Assembly (NCBI GenBank): GCA_963829995.1
Contig: CAWHKW010000032.1
Span: 40,377-104,376 of the forward strand
Length of the DNA stretch: 64,000 nucleotides
Origin: JACCZX01 sp963829995
GTDB lineage: Bacteria > Pseudomonadota > Gammaproteobacteria > Burkholderiales > Burkholderiaceae_F
Direction: 5' to 3'
Below, one piece after another: positions 30,988 through 40,037 of this stretch. Every line of letters starts with the position of its first letter. The stretch's first letter is position 1. Made by a program: the position numbers and the translations under genes. The notes below the pieces were generated by a model. The model ran no database searches. It worked only from the letters and a program-made list of their open reading frames with translations, and was not told where the DNA came from.

Positions 30988-31437
30988 CTATTTCCACTTC
31001 TCGCGTGCCTGGGCGTCGCTGTCGCGCGCATCGACCCACCGCATCCCTTCTTCGGTCGCTTCCTTCTTCCAGAACGGCGCTTCGGTCTTCAAATAGTCCA
31101 TCACGAACTGACACGCCGAAAACGCGTCGCCGCGATGCGAGCTGGTGGTGACGACTAACACGATCTGATCGGACGGCGCCAATGTGCCAACGCGATGCAC
31201 GATCAGCACATCATCCAGCGTCCACCTTGCCTTCGCCTGCTCGCAAATTGCCCCCAGCGACTTTTCGGTCATGCCGGGGTAGTGCTCCAGCGTGATCGAG
31301 CCTACCGCCGCTCCTTCATTCGAGTCTCGCACAATGCCGATGAAGCTTGCGACTGCACCGATGCTCGGATTGTTTGACCGCAGAGCAGCGATCTCGACGC
31401 CCACATCAAAATCCTCGTGCTGCACGCGCACCGGCAT
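30988..31437 (-). CDS. moaE: Molybdopterin synthase catalytic subunit MoaE
   Basis: Large subunit that, with thiocarboxylated MoaD, converts cyclic pyranopterin monophosphate to molybdopterin. The family core is LEHYPGMTEKSL, the histidine-containing VHRVGTL, and the substrate-site SHRGDAFSACQFVMDYLK followed by the catalytic lysine segment PFWKKE. 149 residues is typical. Its ATG directly follows the moaD stop codon with no gap, so the two subunits are co-translated. It is convergent with tamB, 22 bases apart. Confidence 0.95.
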   Translation of the reverse strand: MPVRVQHEDFDVGVEIAALRSNNPSIGAVASFIGIVRDSNEGAAVGSITLEHYPGMTEKSLGAICEQAKARWTLDDVLIVHRVGTLAPSDQIVLVVTTSSHRGDAFSACQFVMDYLKTEAPFWKKEATEEGMRWVDARDSDAQAREKWK

Positions 31438-31695
31438 CTATCCTCCCGTCACCGGAGGAAAAAATGCAACTTCGGCGTCGTCGTGCAGCGCATGCCGCTC
31501 GTCCACCATCGTCTGATCGACCGCGGCACGCACGCGCCGTATTTCGGCAAACGCCCCCGCCCAGGGTTCACCGCGCTGCGCCAGCCAGCCCCTTAGCTGC
31601 GCAATGTTGCGTACGTCATTCGGAGCGTCGAGCGACTCTTCGGAGCGCCCGAGACGCTCGCGCAGCGCCGCGAAATACAAAACGCGCAGCTTCAT
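31438..31695 (-). CDS. moaD: Molybdopterin synthase sulfur carrier subunit MoaD
   Basis: Ubiquitin-fold small subunit (85 residues) whose C-terminal Gly-Gly is thiocarboxylated to donate sulfur. It starts MKLRVLYFAALRERLG and ends PPVTGG. The ATG at 31695 overlaps the moeA stop (ATGA); a longer frame upstream lies inside moeA. Between moeA and moaE in one coupled operon. Confidence 0.95.
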   Translation of the reverse strand: MKLRVLYFAALRERLGRSEESLDAPNDVRNIAQLRGWLAQRGEPWAGAFAEIRRVRAAVDQTMVDERHALHDDAEVAFFPPVTGG

Positions 31696-32882
31696 GACTG
31701 CAACTCGGCTAAAGGCAAAAAGCGCACGACGTCTCCGGAGTGAATCAAATGCTCGGACGGATTGTCGATCAAGCCATCTGCCCACGTCACCGACGTCAGC
31801 ACCGAAGAGTTCTGATTCGGAAAAATATCGAGCCCACCCTTGTCGTTGAGTCTTGCGCGCAAGAACTCGCGGCGCCGGCTCGATTGTTCCCAATCGAAGT
31901 CCGCACGCAGCGGCAGCGTGCGCAAGGCTTCGACTCTTCCCTGGCGCTGCAAAATAAACGGACGCGCGAACAATACAAACGTGACGAAGCTTGACACCGG
32001 GTTACCCGGCAAGCCGATGAAAGGCACGTCGCGCACATGGCCGAAGGCGAGCGGCTTGCCCGGCTTCATTGCGATCTGCCACAAATCCAGCGTCCCTTCG
32101 GCCTGCACGGCCGGCTTGACGTGATCCTCCTCGCCGACGGAGACACCGCCGGAGGAGATGATCAAATCGGCAAGCGACGCTGCGCTCGCGAGTGCAGTAC
32201 GCGTGCTCTGCAGATCGTCGGGCACGATGCCCAGGTCGTGCACATCGCAGCCCAACGATTCGAGCAGGCCACGCAACATGAAGCGATTCGAGTTGTAGAT
32301 GCTGCCCGGTGGCAGCGGCTCACCCGGCATCACCAACTCGTCACCGGTAAACAGAGTCGCAACCCGCAGCCGGCGGAACACGGTAAGCCGCGGCGCGCCA
32401 ATCGAAGCGGCGAGCGCGCAGTGTTGCGGTTTCAACCGCACGCCAGGCTTCAGCACCACGTCCCCCCGGGCGATATCGATGCCTGCCTTGCGAATCGCCT
32501 CACCGCGCGGCGGCCGCTCGCTCAAGGTCACCTTGTCGCCGACGGCTTCGCACTTTTCCTGCATGATGACCGCGTCGGCTCCCGCCGGGATCGGTGCACC
32601 GGTAAAAATGCGCGCGGCAGTACCCGGCTCCAGCGGACCGCCCACCTGACCCGCCGCGATGCGCTGGCTAACGCGCAGCGTCGTGGGAACGCCCGGAATA
32701 TCGACGGTGCGCACTGCGTAGCCGTCCATCTGCGAGTTGTCGAGTGGCGGCACGTCGATCGCCGATACGACTTCGACCGCAAGCACGCGACCCGAGGCCC
32801 GCATCGTGTCGACCGTTTCGACGTCGGTAACGGGATGCGCGGCCGAAAGCAGCTTCTCTAGCGCTTGTTCGACAGAAAGCAC
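31692..32882 (-). CDS. moeA: Molybdopterin molybdenumtransferase MoeA
   Basis: Inserts molybdate into adenylated molybdopterin. Family motifs are PPLDNSQMDGYAV, FTGDELV, and SSGGVSVGEEDHVK followed by GLPGNPVSSFV. The GTG at 32882 (LSVEQALEKLL) is chosen because it follows the mobB stop closely; TTG codons further upstream lie inside mobB and lack homology. About 396 residues, the usual length. It overlaps moaD by four bases. Confidence 0.93.
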   Translation of the reverse strand: MLSVEQALEKLLSAAHPVTDVETVDTMRASGRVLAVEVVSAIDVPPLDNSQMDGYAVRTVDIPGVPTTLRVSQRIAAGQVGGPLEPGTAARIFTGAPIPAGADAVIMQEKCEAVGDKVTLSERPPRGEAIRKAGIDIARGDVVLKPGVRLKPQHCALAASIGAPRLTVFRRLRVATLFTGDELVMPGEPLPPGSIYNSNRFMLRGLLESLGCDVHDLGIVPDDLQSTRTALASAASLADLIISSGGVSVGEEDHVKPAVQAEGTLDLWQIAMKPGKPLAFGHVRDVPFIGLPGNPVSSFVTFVLFARPFILQRQGRVEALRTLPLRADFDWEQSSRRREFLRARLNDKGGLDIFPNQNSSVLTSVTWADGLIDNPSEHLIHSGDVVRFLPLAELQS

Positions 32883-32886
32883 GGAG

Positions 32887-33393
32887 TCAGACGCGGGGCG
32901 CCGGTAATTGCAACAACTGGGCAATGAACTCTGCAATTTTATCGGGGTCGTTCAAGTCGAGCACGGGCAGTTCCGTATCGACGGCGTGATCGCTCGCGAG
33001 CGCGACAACGTTCGAATCGCGCGGAAAGATCGGCGGCTCCGCACTCGCCGTTCTGCGCACTTCAATGCGCGGAATACTTCCTTCGCTCTTGAACCCCTCG
33101 ACGATGACCAGATCGCAGGCTGCAAGCTCGCTCAGCAGCTCGTCCAAGGTAGCGGCCTGACGCGGGGTTTCACTCAACAGTGCCCAGCGCGAAGCGGTTG
33201 CAATCAGCACCTGCTGTGCACCGGCATCGCGGTAGCGAAATGAATCTTTGCCCGGACGATCCATGTCAAAGCCATGATGCGCGTTCTTCACCGCCGAAAC
33301 AGACAAGCCCTGGCGGCAAAAGATTGGAATCAGTTTCTCGATCAACGTTGTCTTGCCGCTGTTCGAGTAGCCGATGAAGCCGATCGCTTTCAC
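32887..33393 (-). CDS. mobB: Molybdopterin-guanine dinucleotide biosynthesis protein MobB
   Basis: GTP-binding adaptor that assists MobA in making the guanine dinucleotide cofactor. The Walker A motif GYSNSGKTTLIEKL is at the N terminus, with KNAHHGFDMDRPGKDS and the Walker B-like VIVEGFKSE following. The start is a GTG that overlaps the thrC stop (GTGA), so it is coupled to thrC. 168 residues is normal. Confidence 0.92.
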   Translation of the reverse strand: MKAIGFIGYSNSGKTTLIEKLIPIFCRQGLSVSAVKNAHHGFDMDRPGKDSFRYRDAGAQQVLIATASRWALLSETPRQAATLDELLSELAACDLVIVEGFKSEGSIPRIEVRRTASAEPPIFPRDSNVVALASDHAVDTELPVLDLNDPDKIAEFIAQLLQLPAPRV

Positions 33394-34820
33394 GGAAGGT
33401 GCCGCGCCATGAAAGACTTCACCGCTTCCGCGTCAGCCGGCAGCAGTTCGAAGCGCTGCTGCCGTGCTTCGAGTCCGACGTAGGACGCAGGCCGTTCGGG
33501 CTCACGACCGATCGCTTCGACGATCGTATCCGGGAACTTCGCCGGCAGCGCCGTTTCGAGACAGATCATCGGCACGTCGCGGTCGATGTGTTCGAGAGCC
33601 ACCTTGATGCCGTCCGCGGTGTGCGGGTCGACCACGATGCCGTGGCGCTCGTACACCGTGCGAATCGTGCGGATGCGGTCAGTATGTGTGCTGCGACCCG
33701 ATAGAAGCCCGCTCGCGCTAACGAGCGGCCAGATCGGTGTGCCGCCCAAATGAAACTCGCCACGCGTATCGACTTCCCACCAGAGCTCGCGCAACAGCTC
33801 CGCGTCGCGATCGATCAAGTCGAAGATGAATCGCTCGAAGTTGGATGCTTTCGAGATGTCCATCGACGGGCTGCTGGTCGCATGAGTTTCTCCGCTGCCG
33901 CGTACCCGATAACGCCCGCTACGGAAAAATTCGTCGAGCACGTCGTTCTCGTTGGTGGCGAGGACCAGGCGCTCGATCGGCAAACCCATCTGCTTCGCGA
34001 CCCAGCCGGACAGAATGTTGCCGAAGTTGCCCGACGGCACTGCGAACGAAACCTTCTGATCGCTCGATTGCGTCGCTGCCAGATATCCCTTGAAGTAGTA
34101 GACGACCTGCGCCACCACCCTGCCCCAGTTGATCGAGTTGGCGCTGCCGACCCGGTAGCGTCGCTTGAATTCGAGGTCGCTTGCGATGGTCTTGACGACG
34201 TCCTGACAATCGTCGAACACGCCATCGAGTGCGAGATTGAAAATGTTCGCCTCTGCAAGCGAATACATCTGTGCGCGCTGAAACGCGCTCATGCGCCCCT
34301 TCGGAGACAGCATGAAGACGTTGATGCGGGCACGGCCGCGCATCGCATACTCGACCGCCGGACCCGTATCGCCTGAAGTCGCGCCCAGCACATTCAGATG
34401 CTCGCCGCGCTGCTCCAGCACATGCTCGAACAGCCCAGCGAGCAGTTGCAGTGCAATGTCCTTGAACGCCAATGTCGGGCCGTTGGAAAGCTGCAGCAGC
34501 GCGAGCCCCGGTTGCAGCCAGCGCAGCGGCGCGATGTCGTTCGCATCACTGTCGGCGCGAGCATTGCCAAAGTTCTCGGCGGTATACGTGGCACGAGTCA
34601 GCGCGGAAAGCGCGTCGTTCCCGATATCGTCGGCGAACCTGCCGATGACCGCGCTCGCCAGTTCTGCGTACGAAAGAGAACGCCATTCGTTCAGCTCGGC
34701 AGCACCTACGCGCGGGTACGACGCTGGCACATACAACCCGCCGTCGGCTGCCAGCCCCGACAGCAGAATCTCGCTGAACGACTGCTCGGGCGCGCGGCCG
34801 CGCGTCGACACGTAGCGCAT
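33390..34820 (-). CDS. thrC: Threonine synthase
   Basis: PLP enzyme converting O-phosphohomoserine to threonine. The PLP lysine is in PTLAFKDIALQL and the phosphate-binding loop in GATSGDTGPAVEYAM. The N-terminal MRYVSTRG is typical. 476 residues matches the long proteobacterial/fungal form. Located 18 bases after hom in the order alaC-hom-thrC, standard in betaproteobacteria. Confidence 0.96.
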   Translation of the reverse strand: MRYVSTRGRAPEQSFSEILLSGLAADGGLYVPASYPRVGAAELNEWRSLSYAELASAVIGRFADDIGNDALSALTRATYTAENFGNARADSDANDIAPLRWLQPGLALLQLSNGPTLAFKDIALQLLAGLFEHVLEQRGEHLNVLGATSGDTGPAVEYAMRGRARINVFMLSPKGRMSAFQRAQMYSLAEANIFNLALDGVFDDCQDVVKTIASDLEFKRRYRVGSANSINWGRVVAQVVYYFKGYLAATQSSDQKVSFAVPSGNFGNILSGWVAKQMGLPIERLVLATNENDVLDEFFRSGRYRVRGSGETHATSSPSMDISKASNFERFIFDLIDRDAELLRELWWEVDTRGEFHLGGTPIWPLVSASGLLSGRSTHTDRIRTIRTVYERHGIVVDPHTADGIKVALEHIDRDVPMICLETALPAKFPDTIVEAIGREPERPASYVGLEARQQRFELLPADAEAVKSFMARHLP

Positions 34821-34838
34821 CTACGGTCCGCCCATCTT

Positions 34839-36149
34839 CTAGAGAAGCTCTTCCTGCCGTACGCGGATCACCGGCGCCAGCACCGTCGGCAGCGCTTCGA
34901 TGCGCGCGATCGCCGCATTCACATCGCGCTCGATAGCGTCGTGAGTCAGCATGATGATGTCGGTCTGGTTCTCACCCTCGGAAGGCTCGCGCTGAAACAG
35001 CGCGTCGATCGAGATGCGGCCATCGGCCAGGTTGCGCGTGATATCGGCGAGCACGCCGGGTTGATCGGCGACGCGCATGCGAAAGTAGTATGAGGTGACC
35101 GTGTCGTCGACGCTGAGCCACGGCAGCGGCGCGATACCGTCCGGTTGAAACGCCAGGTGCGGCACATGATTTTCCGGGTCCGCAGTATGCAAACGCGTGA
35201 CGTCGACCAGATCGGCAATGACGGCCGACGCAGTCGGTTCCGCACCCGCCCCCTGTCCGTAGTAGAGCGTGGTGCCGACCGCGTCACCCTTGATCAGGAT
35301 CGCGTTCATCGCACCTTCCACGTTGGCAATCAGGCGCTGCAGCGGCACGAGTGTCGGATGAACCCGCAGCTCGATACCGCCGGCAGTGCGCTTCGTAATG
35401 CCGAGCAGCTTGATGCGATATCCGAGCTGCTCGGCGTACGTGATGTCTTCCTTCGCCAGCTTCGAAATACCCTCGGTGTAGACCGCATCGATGTTGATCG
35501 GCACCCCGAACGCGATCGACGACAGAATCGCCAGCTTGTGTGCCGAGTCGATACCTTCTATGTCGAATGTCGGGTCGGCTTCGGCGTAGCCGAGCCGTTG
35601 CGCCTCGCCAAGTGCAGCGTCGAATCCGATCCCGCGCGCGCGCATCTCGGACAAAATGAAGTTACTGGTGCCGTTGATGATGCCGGCGATCCATTCGATC
35701 CGATTGCCAGTCAATCCTTCTCGTAGCGCCTTGATGATCGGAATTCCGCCCGCCACCGCCGCCTCGAACGCAATCATCACACCCTTGGAGCGTGCGGCAT
35801 CGAACAATTCGTTGCCATGCCGCGCAAGCAGTGCCTTATTGGCGGTGACGACGTGCTTGCCGCGCCTTATCGCTTCCAGCGCGATTGTGTACGCCGGCTC
35901 ATAGCCGCCGATCAGCTCGACAACAATGTCGATGTCCGGGTTGCGAAGAACATCGTCGAAGTTTGACGACACCTGAATTTTCGAGCCCACGCGCGCGCGT
36001 GCCTTTGCAACGTCGCGCACCGCGATTGCGGCGACCTCGATTCCGCGGCCCGCACGCCGAGCGATCTCGTGCTGATTGCGCTGCAGGACTTCGTAGGTTC
36101 CGCGACCGACCGTTCCCAAGCCCAGCAAAGCGATTCGGATAGGTTTCAC
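34839..36149 (-). CDS. hom: Homoserine dehydrogenase
   Basis: NAD(P)H-dependent reduction of aspartate semialdehyde to homoserine, branch point for threonine and methionine. The N-terminal Rossmann motif is LLGLGTVGRGTYEVL. The catalytic segment is YAEADPTFDIEGIDSAHKLAIL. A C-terminal ACT domain (about residues 350-436, QPGVLADITRNLADGRISI) gives threonine feedback. 436 residues. Between alaC and thrC. Confidence 0.96.
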   Translation of the reverse strand: MKPIRIALLGLGTVGRGTYEVLQRNQHEIARRAGRGIEVAAIAVRDVAKARARVGSKIQVSSNFDDVLRNPDIDIVVELIGGYEPAYTIALEAIRRGKHVVTANKALLARHGNELFDAARSKGVMIAFEAAVAGGIPIIKALREGLTGNRIEWIAGIINGTSNFILSEMRARGIGFDAALGEAQRLGYAEADPTFDIEGIDSAHKLAILSSIAFGVPINIDAVYTEGISKLAKEDITYAEQLGYRIKLLGITKRTAGGIELRVHPTLVPLQRLIANVEGAMNAILIKGDAVGTTLYYGQGAGAEPTASAVIADLVDVTRLHTADPENHVPHLAFQPDGIAPLPWLSVDDTVTSYYFRMRVADQPGVLADITRNLADGRISIDALFQREPSEGENQTDIIMLTHDAIERDVNAAIARIEALPTVLAPVIRVRQEELL

Positions 36150-36192
36150 AGATCAAGTCGCCGGACGCACCAGCGGCCGGCTCCGCTGACTA

Positions 36193-37410
36193 TTACGCAA
36201 CTGCGCGCTCCGGCTTCACCTTTCCGTCCTTGCGCAGCATCTCCTTGACACCGCGCACCGCCTGCCGAATTCGGTGTTCGTTCTCGATCAGTGCAAAGCG
36301 CACATGGTTGTCACCGTAGTCGCCGAACCCGATACCCGGTGATATCGCGACTTTCGCATCGGCCAGCACCTTTTTCGCAAACTCGAGCGATCCCATTGCC
36401 TGATACGGTTCCGGAATCTCGGCCCATACATACATTGACGCCTTGGGCACGTCGACCATCCAACCTGCTTCATGTAATCCACGCACCAGCACATCTCGGC
36501 GCCGCTGATATTCACGGCGAATGCCATCGACGCATTCTTGCGGACCTTCCAACGCGGCGATCGATGCCACCTGAATCGGAGTGAAGGTTCCATAGTCGTG
36601 ATAACTCTTGATGCGCGACAGTGCAGAGACCAGATCCTTGTTGCCGACCATGAAGCCGATGCGCCAACCGGCCATGTTGTAGCTCTTGCTCATCGTGAAA
36701 AATTCCACGGCGACTTCGCGCGCTCCGGCCACCTGCATGATCGACGGTGCACGGTGGTTCGGGTATGCGTCGTCGAACGTGATGTCGGCGTACGCGAGGT
36801 CGTGTACGACGTAGATGCCGTACTGCCTCGCCAAAGTGATCACGCGCTCAAAAAAGTCGAGCTCGACGCACTGGGCGGTCGGATTGCTCGGGAAACCGAG
36901 AATCATCATTCTCGGTTTTGGCAGCGACTCGCGGATCGCCCGCTCGAGCTCCGCGAAGAAATCGACCCGGCCGTCCATTCGCACCGAGCGAATGTCGGCG
37001 CCGGCAATGATCGCGCCGTAGATATGAATCGGGTAACTCGGGTTCGGCACAAGTACCGTGTCGCCGCGATCGAGCGTCGCCAGCATCAGGTGCGCCAGCC
37101 CTTCCTTCGACCCGATCGTTACGATCGTTTCGGAGTCCGGATCCAGCTCGACGCCATACCGCTGCTGGTACCAGGTCGCAATCGCGCGCCGCAGACGGGG
37201 AATGCCACGCGATACCGAGTACCCGTGCGTATCCTGCCGCTGCACTGCTTCGATCAGTTTGTCGACGATATGACGCGGCGTCGGGCCATCCGGATTGCCC
37301 ATACTCATGTCGATGATGTCTTCGCCGCGCCGACGCGCAGCCATCTTCAACTCACCCGTGATGTTGAAGACGTAGGGAGGCAAGCGCTTGATGCGCGAAA
37401 ACTCGGACAT
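36193..37410 (-). CDS. alaC: Alanine-type PLP aminotransferase AlaC
   Basis: Class I/II aminotransferase, fold type I, 405 residues. The start SRIKRLPPYVFNITGELK and the internal IDMSMGNPDGPTP are typical for AlaC, the glutamate-pyruvate transaminase. The PLP lysine is in TMSKSYNMAGWRIGF. Its position upstream of hom and thrC links alanine and aspartate-family synthesis. A homologous enzyme sometimes annotated as valine-pyruvate or LL-DAP aminotransferase is the main alternative. Confidence 0.92.
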   Translation of the reverse strand: MSEFSRIKRLPPYVFNITGELKMAARRRGEDIIDMSMGNPDGPTPRHIVDKLIEAVQRQDTHGYSVSRGIPRLRRAIATWYQQRYGVELDPDSETIVTIGSKEGLAHLMLATLDRGDTVLVPNPSYPIHIYGAIIAGADIRSVRMDGRVDFFAELERAIRESLPKPRMMILGFPSNPTAQCVELDFFERVITLARQYGIYVVHDLAYADITFDDAYPNHRAPSIMQVAGAREVAVEFFTMSKSYNMAGWRIGFMVGNKDLVSALSRIKSYHDYGTFTPIQVASIAALEGPQECVDGIRREYQRRRDVLVRGLHEAGWMVDVPKASMYVWAEIPEPYQAMGSLEFAKKVLADAKVAISPGIGFGDYGDNHVRFALIENEHRIRQAVRGVKEMLRKDGKVKPERAVA

Positions 37411-37445
37411 GTTTTAGATGGCAATCCGACGCGGTTGTTGCGCGT

Positions 37446-37473
37446 CTGCGGCTAGGCAATGCGTGCCTATAAT
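37446..37473 (+). promoter_or_regulatory. Candidate sigma-70 promoter for Mth938-bcp-phoH
   Basis: A perfect TATAAT lies at 37468-37473, preceded after 16 bases by CTGCGG (37446-37451), a weak match to the -35 box. Transcription would begin near 37480, downstream of the first possible start codon (ATG 37459) of the next gene. This favours the TTG at 37504 as the true start. Confidence 0.4.
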
Positions 37474-37503
37474 GTACTCGAACAGTTCGAGGCCCCACGC
37501 GAT

Positions 37504-37875
37504 TTGAAGCTGCACGCCGACACGCCCACCACCCAAAACACCGTAACTGCGTACGGGCCGGGCTTCGTTGAAATCAATCGGGTGCGCCATACGACCCATG
37601 TCCTTATGACTCCCGATCAGGTCGAACCCTGGCCGGTGACAAGCTTCGACTCGCTCGACGCGACCCACTTCGAGCGCCTGCGTGATCTGCGCAGCGAAGT
37701 GGTACTGCTGGGCACCGGTGCGCGGCAACGCTTTCCGCACCCGCGCCTGACGCGCCCACTGACCGATGCGCGCATCGGCCTCGAGGTGATGGACACACAG
37801 GCAGCATGCCGCACCTACAACATACTGGTAGCCGAAAGCCGCAAGGTCGCCGCTGCGCTGTTCGTCGAAACCTGA
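37504..37875 (+). CDS. Mth938-like domain protein (DUF498 family)
   Basis: A small protein of the Mth938/NDUFAF3-like fold, about 123 residues, with the family features YGPGFVEINRVRHTTHVLM and LLGTGARQRFP. Its function in bacteria is not established. The TTG at 37504 (LKLHADTPTTQN) fits the usual family start and the promoter position; an ATG at 37459 would add 15 residues. bcp follows 12 bases later. Confidence 0.8.
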   Translation: MKLHADTPTTQNTVTAYGPGFVEINRVRHTTHVLMTPDQVEPWPVTSFDSLDATHFERLRDLRSEVVLLGTGARQRFPHPRLTRPLTDARIGLEVMDTQAACRTYNILVAESRKVAAALFVET

Positions 37876-37887
37876 CGCTCGATTCCG

Positions 37888-38352
37888 ATGCCTCTTGCAC
37901 TCGACAGCAGAGTTCCTGACTTCACCGCGGCGTCCACTGGCGGCGACTTTACGTTGTCCGCGCAACGCGGCAAGACGGTTGTTCTCTACTTTTATCCGAA
38001 AGACAACACGCCGGGCTGCACGACCGAGGGTTCGGACTTCGCCAACGCCGATACAAAGTTCACGAAGGCAAATGCCGTAGTGGCCGGCGTCTCGCGCGAC
38101 AGTCTGAAGTCGCACGAAGGCTTTAAAGCGAAAATGAAGTATCCGTTCGAGCTGATTTCGGACCCCGACGAAAAGCTGTGCGAGCTGTTCGGCGTGATGA
38201 AGATGAAGAACATGTACGGCCGCCAGGTGCGCGGCGTCGAACGCAGCACGTTCGTGATCGACGGTTCCGGCAAGCTGCGCCGGGAGTGGCGCGGCGTCAA
38301 AGTGCCCAACCACGTTGATCAGGTCCTCGCCTTTGTTCAGTCACTCACTTGA
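37888..38352 (+). CDS. bcp: Peroxiredoxin, Bcp/PrxQ type
   Basis: Thioredoxin-dependent thiol peroxidase that reduces hydroperoxides. The peroxidatic cysteine is in KDNTPGCTTEGSDF. The resolving cysteine five residues later in E. coli Bcp is replaced here by Ser/Asp, so this is an atypical member; another cysteine at about residue 98 (DEKLCELFG) could act instead. 154 residues. It is followed by phoH after a few bases. Confidence 0.93.
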   Translation: MPLALDSRVPDFTAASTGGDFTLSAQRGKTVVLYFYPKDNTPGCTTEGSDFANADTKFTKANAVVAGVSRDSLKSHEGFKAKMKYPFELISDPDEKLCELFGVMKMKNMYGRQVRGVERSTFVIDGSGKLRREWRGVKVPNHVDQVLAFVQSLT

Positions 38353-38397
38353 TGTTTGTCATTCGACGTTTGCTTTGACGGATCGACCGCGCCGCTA

Positions 38398-40020
38398 ATG
38401 CCACTTCCAAAAGCACCGACCAAGCCCGCCACCCTTCTGACCTCCTTCCCCGCGGAACCTGCGCGCGAACTGCCCTCGGCAGAACGCCCGCATCACGCGG
38501 TCGTACCCATCGCACCGGTGATGCGTGCACCGCAGTCACCGCAGCCGTTGCCGAACCGACCGAGCCCGGCGGCGCGACTCGCCGTCGTCGAATCCAAACC
38601 ACAGCCCACAAAGACAACCAAGAGGCTGCGATCGACCGGCGCGCCGACATTGTTCGTGCTGGACACGAACGTCCTGCTGCACGATCCGACGAGCCTGTTC
38701 CGCTTCGAAGAGCACGACGTGTTCTTGCCGATGATGACGTTGGAGGAGCTCGACTCGCACAAGAAGGGAATGTCGGAAGTGGCACGCAGCGCGCGCCAGG
38801 TGTCGCGCACGCTCGACTCGTTGGTCGCCGCAACCAAGACACCGATCGAAGAAGGGATTCCGCTGTCCGCGCTCGGCAACAAGGACGCCGCAGGCCGCTT
38901 GATCTTTCAAACGCAGGCCGTCGCCGGCACGCTGCCCGACAGCCTGCCCGCAGGCAAGGCGGATAACCAGATACTCGGTGTTGTTCGGGCACTAAAGGAT
39001 CTGCAGACCGGCCGCGATGTCGTGCTGGTGTCCAAAGACATCAACATGCGCGTCAAGGCGCGCGTGCTCGGTTTGCAGGCCGAGGATTACACCAACGACA
39101 AGGTGCTCGAAGACACCGATCTGCTTTACACCGGCGTGATGCAGCTGCCGGCCAGCTTCTGGGACAAGAACGGCAAGGGAATGGAGTCGTGGCAGCACGG
39201 CGGCTTCACGTACTACCGGATCAACGGGCCGATCGTCGCGGGGCTGCTGGTCAATCAATTCGTGTATCTCGAAAACGGCACCACCTTTTACGCGCAGGTG
39301 CGCGAGATCCGCGGCAAGTCCGCGGTGCTGCGCGTGCTGCGCGATTACACGCACGCGAAGAATGCCGTGTGGGGCGTGACCGCGCGCAATCGCGAGCAGA
39401 GCTTCGCACTGAATCTGCTGATGGATCCCGAATGCGATTTCGTCACGCTGATCGGGCAAGCGGGCACTGGCAAGACGCTGCTCGCGCTGGCAGCCGGCCT
39501 GTCGCAGACACTTGAGACCAAGCGCTTTTCGGAGATCATCGTCACGCGCGCCACCGTTCCGGTCGGCGATGACATCGGTTTTCTGCCAGGGACCGAAGAA
39601 GAAAAGATGGCACCGTGGATGGGCGCTCTCGAAGACAACCTCGAAGTGCTGAACAAGACCGACGACAACGCCGGCGAATGGGGCCGCGCAGCGACCAACG
39701 ATCTGATCCGCACCCGCATCCGCATCAAGTCGCTTAACTTCATGCGCGGCCGGACGTTCATCAGCAAGTATCTGATCATCGACGAAGCGCAGAATCTGAC
39801 GCCGAAACAGATGAAGACGCTGGTTACGCGCGCCGGTCCGGGCACCAAGGTCATTTGCCTGGGCAACATCGCGCAGATCGACACGCCGTACTTGACCGAA
39901 GGGTCATCGGGCTTGACGTATGTCGTCGATCGATTCAAGGGCTGGCTGCATTCAGGGCACGTGACTCTGCAACGCGGTGAACGCTCACGGCTCGCCGACT
40001 ACGCTGCCGAGATCCTCTAG
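38398..40020 (+). CDS. PhoH family protein with N-terminal PIN domain
   Basis: A PIN nuclease-like domain joined to a PhoH ATPase, 540 residues. The PIN domain starts at about residue 80 with FVLDTNVLLHDPTS. The PhoH part has Walker A IGQAGTGKTLLALA and Walker B LIIDEAQNLTPKQMK. PhoH2-type fusions are RNA helicase/RNases in some bacteria. ATG 38398 (MPLPKAPTKP) is preferred over a TTG at 38356. It lies downstream of bcp in the common betaproteobacterial order. Confidence 0.92.
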   Translation: MPLPKAPTKPATLLTSFPAEPARELPSAERPHHAVVPIAPVMRAPQSPQPLPNRPSPAARLAVVESKPQPTKTTKRLRSTGAPTLFVLDTNVLLHDPTSLFRFEEHDVFLPMMTLEELDSHKKGMSEVARSARQVSRTLDSLVAATKTPIEEGIPLSALGNKDAAGRLIFQTQAVAGTLPDSLPAGKADNQILGVVRALKDLQTGRDVVLVSKDINMRVKARVLGLQAEDYTNDKVLEDTDLLYTGVMQLPASFWDKNGKGMESWQHGGFTYYRINGPIVAGLLVNQFVYLENGTTFYAQVREIRGKSAVLRVLRDYTHAKNAVWGVTARNREQSFALNLLMDPECDFVTLIGQAGTGKTLLALAAGLSQTLETKRFSEIIVTRATVPVGDDIGFLPGTEEEKMAPWMGALEDNLEVLNKTDDNAGEWGRAATNDLIRTRIRIKSLNFMRGRTFISKYLIIDEAQNLTPKQMKTLVTRAGPGTKVICLGNIAQIDTPYLTEGSSGLTYVVDRFKGWLHSGHVTLQRGERSRLADYAAEIL

Positions 40021-40037
40021 CACTTCGAAGTCTGCCT

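Noticed and set aside
32037..32861. A 274-codon plus-strand frame
   Set aside because: Antisense to moeA; composition only.
38356..38397. TTG start for the PhoH gene
   Set aside because: It lies a few bases after the bcp stop and adds residues without homology; ATG 38398 is more ordinary, though not proven.
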